Shown: positions 57,406 through 64,000 of the stretch, in pieces
Numbering within the stretch: position 1 is the stretch's first letter
How the letters are laid out: each line of letters starts with the position of its first letter
Origin: Caenorhabditis remanei
Taxonomy: Eukaryota; Nematoda; Chromadorea; Rhabditida; Rhabditidae
Assembly: GCF_010183535.1 (NCBI RefSeq)
Contig: NC_071333.1
Coordinates: 19,528,587-19,592,586 of the forward strand
DNA length: 64,000 nt
Direction of reading: 5' to 3'
Notes under the pieces: generated by a model
Database searches by the model: none
What the model was told of the DNA's origin: nothing
The model's input: only the letters and a program-made list of their open reading frames with translations
Position numbers and translations under genes: made by a program

Positions 57406-58920
57406 CTAGTCAACTCTGAAATGAATGGTTTCACCATTTTGTCGAACTAATCCTACAAGTCCATCTGCTCTTTTGATGCTATTATCAAACGGAATTCGAC
57501 TGGCCGATCCACCTCTGCAAAAAAGTACTATAGACTCGATAGGGAATAAAAAATTAACTGAGCTCTCAAATCCTACTGTACCATAAACAATATATGACTT
57601 TGATATCAAAAAGGAGGTAATGAAGGAATTATTTTTACTTACTCATTGTGTATCTTTTTCGATGGATCCGACTCTTCCGCTCCAAGCAAGTTATAGTCAA
57701 GCTTTGTTTCACTATCCACTGTGCTCATCATCAAACTTTTGATATGGTTCTCTTCTGTGGAGTTTTTCCACTTTAACAGAAACTCTTCCACATCCTTTAC
57801 AGTCAACTTTGTTTTCCAAATTCTAGTATGCTGGCATTTTAATTGTTGGAAGGTTTCAGTGCTCATCCAAGTGGTGTAATTGCAAACAATATGTTCAGAA
57901 GGCAGGCTCGCCACATCAAATGGTCCTCGCACAATTGAAACTTTGCAATACATTTCCAAACGTTTGGTGACAGTTATGTTCTCTAACATATCTCTCACAT
58001 TGCCAGTCATCATTTCTCCATTTATCTCCAAATGTTCCACTGTTTTGATAGCACTTAAGGCTTTTTTTGCGTTAAAGAATGTGAAGGAAGTGTCGAATTT
58101 CACGGAATGAGTTATCATCTTAGGAAAAACGATTAGGAGACGCTCCAGAATAGTTTTCATTGGCGAATTCACCGCCTTTCCGACTGCGCGTGTGCAGTAT
58201 TCCAAATTCATTGCTTTGGTTCTCTGATTTCTTCTGAAACAAAAAAAATGGTTTTCCGGTGCCGGAAAACGACAAGCTCAGAAAGAAAAGATGATTTTTC
58301 CAACAAAAATAAACTAAAAATCATACAAAAAATGTTCCTAAATTTTAAAAACTCATGAATTTTGCGGTCTCTAACTATAAACAAAAGACCGTTCAGCAAT
58401 ATAGGCTGTTCTGCTAAAGAATATATGGTAATCGGATACTGCCAATCAATAAAAAAATGTTTTTATTTTAAAACAAATGCTTGCCTAAAACTACGATATA
58501 CCAGAATTCTAAACTCACGTGGTATTCTTGATTCCTTCTATATTTGTGGTAAGCAGCTTTCCAAAATAATTCTTTCCAATATACCAAGTGAACACAAGTA
58601 GTTCATTGGGACCTTTCCCATCGGTGATAAGCACGTGAGAATCACTATCTTTGATTTCAACAGTCATCTGTGGAGGCGGAACTCCGACCATAGTTTGAGT
58701 CTGGCCAAGAACTCTAGCCATTCTTTTTGAAGTGAGAGACAGTTCGATACTGAAAAATGAATAAATTTAGTTTCATCAATGTTTTAAATAAATTTGATCA
58801 AAAATAAAAGATTGATACTCACATCTCATCGATTTCCATTTGACCGACGACTTTTCGGAGAACCAAAAATGGAGCCTTCAACAAAGGAATTGTTCTCTTC
58901 TGGTTGGTTTGACGTGACAT
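57406..58920 (-). CDS. F-box protein with FBA_2-type domain (fbxb-like), 342 aa
   Basis: Substrate adaptor of SCF ubiquitin ligases by family. Exons: 58823-58920, 58519-58749, 57643-58233, 57406-57514. The N-terminus I-P-L-L-K-A-P-F-L-V-L-R-K-V, then M-E-I-D-E-I-I-E-L-S-L-T-S-K-R-M, is the nematode F-box pattern, split by the first intron. The middle and C-terminus (K-T-V-E-H-L-E-I-N-G, then W-M-S-T-E-T-F, then V-E-E-F-L-L-K-W) fit the F-box-associated FBA_2 repeat of the large Caenorhabditis fbxb family. AATAAA on the minus strand at 57341-57346. No truncation seen. Confidence 0.9.
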
Positions 58921-60157
58921 TTCAAAATGTGTGATGATCGTAGGATTATCTTAAAGTAAAAGAATGAAAGTTTATTCTACAAGTTTCAGAGATTTCGGAC
59001 GGTTTAGTCAAGAAAAACTAGGGGTAAAACGACGAGCGAGATTCAAAAGACCAGAATTTGTTTTCAACTGATAGTCTTCAATTATGCGGCACTCTCTAAA
59101 TAGTCGGCGGTGAAATTTTCATAAAACAGAAAATGAAATTAACACAGAATTGACCACATTTCTTGCGTAAAAACTTATAATTTATACTACATTTTTTATC
59201 CCTACAATAACAATTGACAGGCATTTCTTTTGGAAAAAGAATCAGTCACTTTTGGTTCAGATTTCTATTACTTTTTTTTGCATTATCCAAAAAATTCAAC
59301 TTTAAAGAAAAGGATAAACAGAAAAAGGATCTCAGTAACACTTTTTTGTTTTTCTGTCGTATTATCTCCATCTGTTCCATCGGATATATATTCTCACATC
59401 GTCTGTACACTCTCTGTTTTGCACGGTCTCTCTCTCTTTTTTTTGTTCGAGGCACACTCACACATACACACACGCACGAACGTGCCATTCTCCTTCCCCG
59501 TCTTCCGATAGAAGAAATTGTTATTCTCTTCGACTGGTCAACATTTTTCTGCAGCTGCTGGTAACTAAGTAAAAGAGGACCAATTGCAACACGTGCTGGA
59601 GAAACATCTATTTTTCATGAAATTTTCCACAAAAAAAAACGAATTTATCATTTTTAACTTAGAAAAATCACATTATCATTGAATAAAAAAAACGAGTATG
59701 AAAAATTGAAGTTTCATACATTACACAAAATTATTATTCAAGTAACTAGTTTTCAGAGATTATTGCAGTACGTGTTAAATGAAACAGACTCAATATAGAC
59801 AGGAAATTTGCAATTAGCAAAAAGAAAGAATGATGAATGGCACAATATATGAAATATCAAAGTGATGCTCAAATAATAAGGTAAAAACTTTTTAAAAAGA
59901 TATTTGGGGAAAAATGCGGGAAGAAACTCACTCTTGGGGACAAAAACTTGAAAGGAAATGTAAAGGAAAACGACTAAAATTAGCAAGACAAGAATTTTAC
60001 ACTTAACATCGGGAAAAAATGGTCAGAGCAAATTAAAATATGTGTACTGGAAATTAGTACTGAAGTAATAACATAAAAATTGAATAAGAATGTTAATTGA
60101 AAGGTAGAAAATCGATATGGTGAAGCTGTCGTTGAAGTTTGAGCTGAGTAGACATTT
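58921..60157. other. Intergenic region with CT and CA microsatellites
   Basis: Promoter side of the F-box gene. CT-rich then CA-rich tract at about 59428-59475 (CTCTCTCTC..., ACACACACGC). Phe-rich open frames here are simple-sequence artefacts. Confidence 0.4.
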
Positions 60158-61420
60158 TTATTCTGGATGGGCAAGCTGATTCATTTTCACCGCATCCAAA
60201 ATCACCGAATTGATAAAGTTGCCAATTTTTATATCTTCTGTATTATTGTTGCCAATGTGACTGAAAATTCAAAAAATTTAAAAGATTCTAACAATAAGTT
60301 GTTACTACAACTCACAGTTTTGCGAAATCTTTTTGAATTCTCGATTCGAATGTTTCAATAAACTTGCATAGCTTCTCATGTTGTCTAGTTATCACTTCAT
60401 ATGATTTCATGTTGGTCGTCATAAGAGTGAGATCTTCTTGCAATCGGATGTTGTCTTGGAAAATTCGGTGATTCCTATCCCTTTCTGTTTGCATGTCGGC
60501 TTGGAGGGTCTCATTTTGAGCAGTTATCCTTTCTCTGAAAAATGGTTTTTGTTGAATATAAGAATCAAAACATTTTAACACGTTTTTTACTACCGCAATA
60601 CCTGTAATAGAGCAGCCGCAAGCATCCATCTTGGCTGTCTTTAAAATTATCACAATTTGTTCAATTGAAAAAACATTCTATGAATAATTAGCTATATTTT
60701 GTCAGCTAGCAGTTTTTTGATAGTTTCTTTGACAACCGAGATATTCCGCTGCGAATAGACACTGCTAGGTGCTCCTCTATTACAGTTTTTACGGTATGTG
60801 TTGTACAGAAAACCAACTCACAGATCTATACGTTGCGTCATGAGATCATTTTCCAAGCTTGCAATACGATTCTGAAGATAATCCACTTGATTCACTTCTG
60901 GGACTCCACGTTCTTCAATTACTGCTCGCTGGATATCCAAGGCACCGACGTTTTCACTGGTCCCGACTTGACTTCTAGACGTTGATGTCTCGGTTTGAGG
61001 CCAGAATTCCTCTAACAGCGATGCCAAGTCCGTATTAACTCTTTCAGTTATTTCGATATGAAGCTGGGCAGGGTCCATGTTTACAGACAATGATATGTTC
61101 AGTGTATTAGGATTGTAGTTTATTCTGAAAACAATGCATTTTCAGGAAAAGTTTGGACAAATATCAACTGACCGTTGCAACTCTTTCTCGTGTTGAAATA
61201 CAATGTCATCAAGGCTGGAAAACATTATTATTATTAGAATGCAGGGTTCATGAATAAACGTATAAACATAGAGATTAATATCTGTCTAATTGCTCATGCT
61301 AAATTGTTATCTTTTGGTGGATGACTGACCGCTCACTCACTCTCACACAAATTTTATCTTACGTAGCAAAAATGATTAAAAGTTATACTATCAACTTACT
61401 TACATGTCTTGCAATGTCAT
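60158..61420 (-). CDS. Coiled-coil protein, 227 aa, function unknown
   Basis: Five exons in consistent phase: 61404-61420 (M-T-L-Q-D), 61173-61214, 60822-61124, 60316-60534, 60158-60260. A first short heptad part (F-Q-H-E-K-E-L-Q) is followed by an N/T/S-rich linker, an acidic helix (T-D-L-A-S-L-L-E-E-F-W), then Y-L-Q-N-R-I-A-S-L-E-N-D and the long coiled coil E-T-L-Q-A-D-M-Q-T-E-R-D to about residue 190. The tail is short and mixed. No zinc ligands or membrane segments. The intron between exons 3 and 4 carries the dispersed repeat at 60696. No family recognised; composition resembles the coiled-coil part of the RING gene at 16.5 kb. Confidence 0.75.
60696..60797 (+). repeat. Dispersed repeat, copy 2 (pair with 4001-4103)
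   Basis: Same motif order as the copy at 4.0 kb (GTCAG, CCGCTGCGAA, TAGGTGCTCCTCTATTACAG, ACGGTAT). Lies in an intron of the coiled-coil gene, antisense to it. Confidence 0.6.
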
Positions 61421-62613
61421 TTCAATAGTTTTTAGAACTTAAAAGTGAAAATAGATTAAATGAAACAGATAGCCTGTTCTTTTCGCCTATTTCTTATCAG
61501 TTTATTACTTCATCACACCTTGCGGATAGCAATAGCAAAAAATCAATTTATGTCTTGCTAATTGCTATTTTATAACTGTTGTATAAAAAACACTTACTTC
61601 ATACTGCAGGATTTCTATCGCGAGTTCTGTTAACCATGTTCAGATGTGGATGATCTTGGTGTCCAACCAGTAAACCCAACAGATAAGAACCAAGGAGAAT
61701 CTGTAAAACTATGACGAGTTGGAAATAAAAATGATAAGGTTTTCGTGAGGAAGAATGTCACATATTTTCGCGGGGTGCGCATTTTCTATGAATGAAGCTC
61801 AATACCCAATCTAGACTATCTAATCCCAACTAGATTAACAAACGCTCTACCTTTACATTGTGAAAGCAGCTGGATTTTTATTGTCGAGGAAAAAAGAATT
61901 TCAAAGTTTTTGGTAATTCACATGGATCTACGCGGAATTCAAGGGAAAAGAGATAATCCTCTTGAAAATAGGTCTAAAAGTTGGGCTGAATGAAGTCATT
62001 AGATTTTATTATTAGTTATTAGACAGTGCCGCTTCGTCGATCCTTGCAAAAAATATCAAAAATACAGGAATACTTCCCTCGTTGTTCAATGCTCTATTAT
62101 GAGCAAGCGTCGTGGATAAAATAAACAATTTCCAACTTACAGATTAATAATTTTGAAAAAGCAAGTAAAAATAATATTTGTGTGGAAACAAGGTGGAAGT
62201 TGTGTTTTTAAACCATATGTTTTTCTAGAAAATCAGACAACTTGTTTCAGAAAGTTTTCCCCAAATAAGTTAATAAAGTTATTCAATGAAATTTATCTAT
62301 TTTATTTTTTCACTAGTTTATTGCATCAAGTTTCCAATAAAAAAAAATAAAAAATAAAGGAATTCAAAGAAAAATGTAACGTTCAAACTATCTTCTCCTA
62401 CAGCAATAATGTTTGCTTATAGCAATCGTCGTCTCCCCTTTTGATATGGGAGGCCACAATGTGTTTTCCTCATATCGCATTGCTAACGCCTAATTTTCAA
62501 AGTTCTGGGTAAGATTTACGGTGGACTGATGTGAAATCCCTCATTTGTCTATTTCAAATGAATAAACTCACTGTTTTTATAACTAAGTGCAATTTTGCAA
62601 CATTTGCAGGTGA
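61421..62613. other. Intergenic region, no gene seen
   Basis: 5' flank of the coiled-coil gene. An exon-like piece with a GTAAGT donor (about 61600-61650, minus strand; M-V-N-R-T-R-D-R-N-P) hits a stop at once and may be a 5' UTR exon. Otherwise AT-rich. Confidence 0.3.
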
Positions 62614-62892
62614 TTATGGGAGAAAAACGATCGCAGTTTCTTTTGGGTCATCCTCCGTGAGATTCGCCAAACCACAGTAGAAATAGAAACCTGGAAATCA
62701 CATTTTTGAGTATATCAAAGTGGTTCAAAACTCACATTCAGCTGGCATGTATTCCCAGCCTAACACGGTAACCATATCCTCCAAAAATTGTGCTTCTTTT
62801 CTAAATAGTTCGAAACCCAGCGGCCAGAAAGTGACTGATGCGAAAAATAGTAAAAACGATAGAGAGAGTGAATAAGCAACTGTATCACACAT
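62614..62892 (-). CDS. Small one-pass membrane protein, 77 aa
   Basis: Two exons: 62736-62892 and 62614-62690, joined in phase 1 across a 45-base intron with GTGAGT and TTTCCAG. The N-terminus after M-C-D-T-V is a hydrophobic run (S-L-S-F-L-L-F-F-A-S-V-T-F), either a signal anchor or an uncleaved signal. Then come F-R-K-E-A-Q-F-L-E-D-M, W-E-Y-M-P-A-E-C-F-Y-F-Y-C-G and an acidic end (T-E-D-D-P-K-E-T). No family recognised. Both exons are short, so coding is likely but not certain. Confidence 0.5.
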
Positions 62893-64000
62893 TTCAATTT
62901 TAGTTCTTTACGAAAAAGAAATGATAGTGGAAAGCTCCGTAGAAAGAATGTAAATGTGTGACGAAAGAAAGAAAGTCAGAGAGAAAAGTTGGAGAGGGGA
63001 AAAGAAAGAGAGAAAAAAAGAGGGGAAGCTGGGCAGCTGTGGGGTAAAAGGAGTAGTGAGCCACATGTGAAAACAGAAGAAAAAAGGGGATTGGAGAAAA
63101 CGAAGGGGGGGGGGGAGACAAAAGAAGATAGATTTATGGCATGTCAACAATTTTCTCACTGTGGTCAAACAGATAGATTTTTCGATGTGGATAGTATTGC
63201 TACACTTAAAAACGGGGACATTCTTTTTCGGCATGTTGGAGAGAAGAAAAATGAATATAACGTTGAAACCTTTTGTTTTTTGAATTTCAGTTGTAAACTA
63301 TAATAGTCTGACAGATTTTTCGAAAATATTTTATAACTTGGAAATTATTCTTTAAAGACAAGTCTGCAATGTTTTTGATTTTAAAAAAGCAACTGAGCCG
63401 GCGGGCGATAACAAGCTACTAATTTTTGTGAAAACTACGCCAAGGTGCGCCAGCGAATAGCGGTTTCAATATAAACGTTTCAGATGCAGCACGAGTCAAA
63501 AAATTTTGTTTTCCCTTTTTCAGTGGAATATGAGAGAATTGTGGGGGATCTATAAAAATTGATAGCAACTGTGAAACATTTAGCAAACAGTGGAAGGACC
63601 ACTTCTCTGCGTCATTTCCGCACGATTCTCATTTTTACACTATCTCTTGTTTTCTTTGGGTGCGGTCACTCCTATTAAGTGAATGGTGTTACTGTTTTAT
63701 AACTTGCGTGTCCGTAGCGCATCTTTAACGCATCCCTGAAAACTGTTTTTTTCAAACCCCCCCCCCCACGATATTATACTTTTTGAAATCGGGAAGATTA
63801 GGAGATTACGAATATGTTATTTTCATAGCATGAACATTTAAAATTTACAAAGTGTATTTCATGAAATGGAGCGATCTCAAAGTATTGACGTTTTTTTCCA
63901 GAAAAAGGGGCCAAGCGCCTCTCTCTCGTGGATACGCTGCTCCCCAAATGTTTTTCTCATCAAAAGTCTATTTGAGGAAGTTTTTGGGTGAATCGAACAC
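62893..64000. other. Flanking region with simple repeats, no gene seen
   Basis: GA-rich at 62960-63030, a poly-G run near 63105-63116 and a poly-C run near 63757-63768. Frames here follow the purine bias. Nothing else recognised up to the window edge. Confidence 0.35.

Noticed and set aside
59214..59564. 116-codon and 93-codon frames near the CT/CA microsatellite
   Set aside because: Phe/Ser/His bias created by simple repeats; no splice or family signal.
62900..63303. Three overlapping frames in the GA-rich flank
   Set aside because: Frames follow the purine bias on one strand and its complement; no conserved motif.

Overview
This is nuclear DNA of a nematode, almost certainly a Caenorhabditis species. 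Introns are mostly 40-60 bp with TTTTCAG acceptors. The gene families are worm-typical: an srh chemoreceptor, an F-box/FBA_2 protein, a DEG/ENaC channel, SCP/CAP fragments and a RING coiled-coil protein. Intergenic DNA is AT-rich and full of small inverted-repeat transposons. All gene models below were built by hand from splice signals and reading-frame phase; I could run no searches.

Layout. 1-419: non-LTR reverse-transcriptase relic (-). 1087-2757: 8-exon gene with a SAM-like C-terminus (-). 5352-9678: complete DEG/ENaC channel (-) with a MITE in an intron and a candidate alternative first exon at 12955-13104. 16455-17949: RING coiled-coil gene (+). 18098-31995: a cluster of four PIF1-like helicase paralogues, A (-), B (-), C (+) and D (+), with a 123-residue orphan gene, an antisense tRNA-Asp and an FTH/FBA-like gene between them. 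32162-33330: srh receptor (+). 33700-34393: tandemly duplicated PHD-like zinc-finger fragment. 34.5-47.0 kb: transposon and pseudogene zone (mariner elements, a 1.78-kb palindrome at TTAA, kinesin and CAP pseudogenes, a 2.55-kb direct duplication). 47338-56264: a 159-bp satellite of about 54 monomers with higher-order structure and one hAT-type insertion. 57406-58920: F-box gene (-). 60158-61420: coiled-coil gene (-). 62614-62892: small membrane protein (-).

The most interesting part is the PIF1-like cluster. Each of A, B and D is about 490 residues in six exons whose boundaries fall at equivalent places, and each keeps a P-loop, a GD-x-x-Q motif and the C-terminal A-L/M-S-R-A motif. None of the four has the usual DE pair of Walker B: it reads DV in A, DD in B, DG in D and YK in C. 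C has also lost the P-loop lysine and the arginine finger, yet keeps an uninterrupted frame through seven exons, so it looks like a maintained pseudo-enzyme. The genes may form a diverging family of ATP-binding or DNA-binding proteins derived from a helicase; this is inference.
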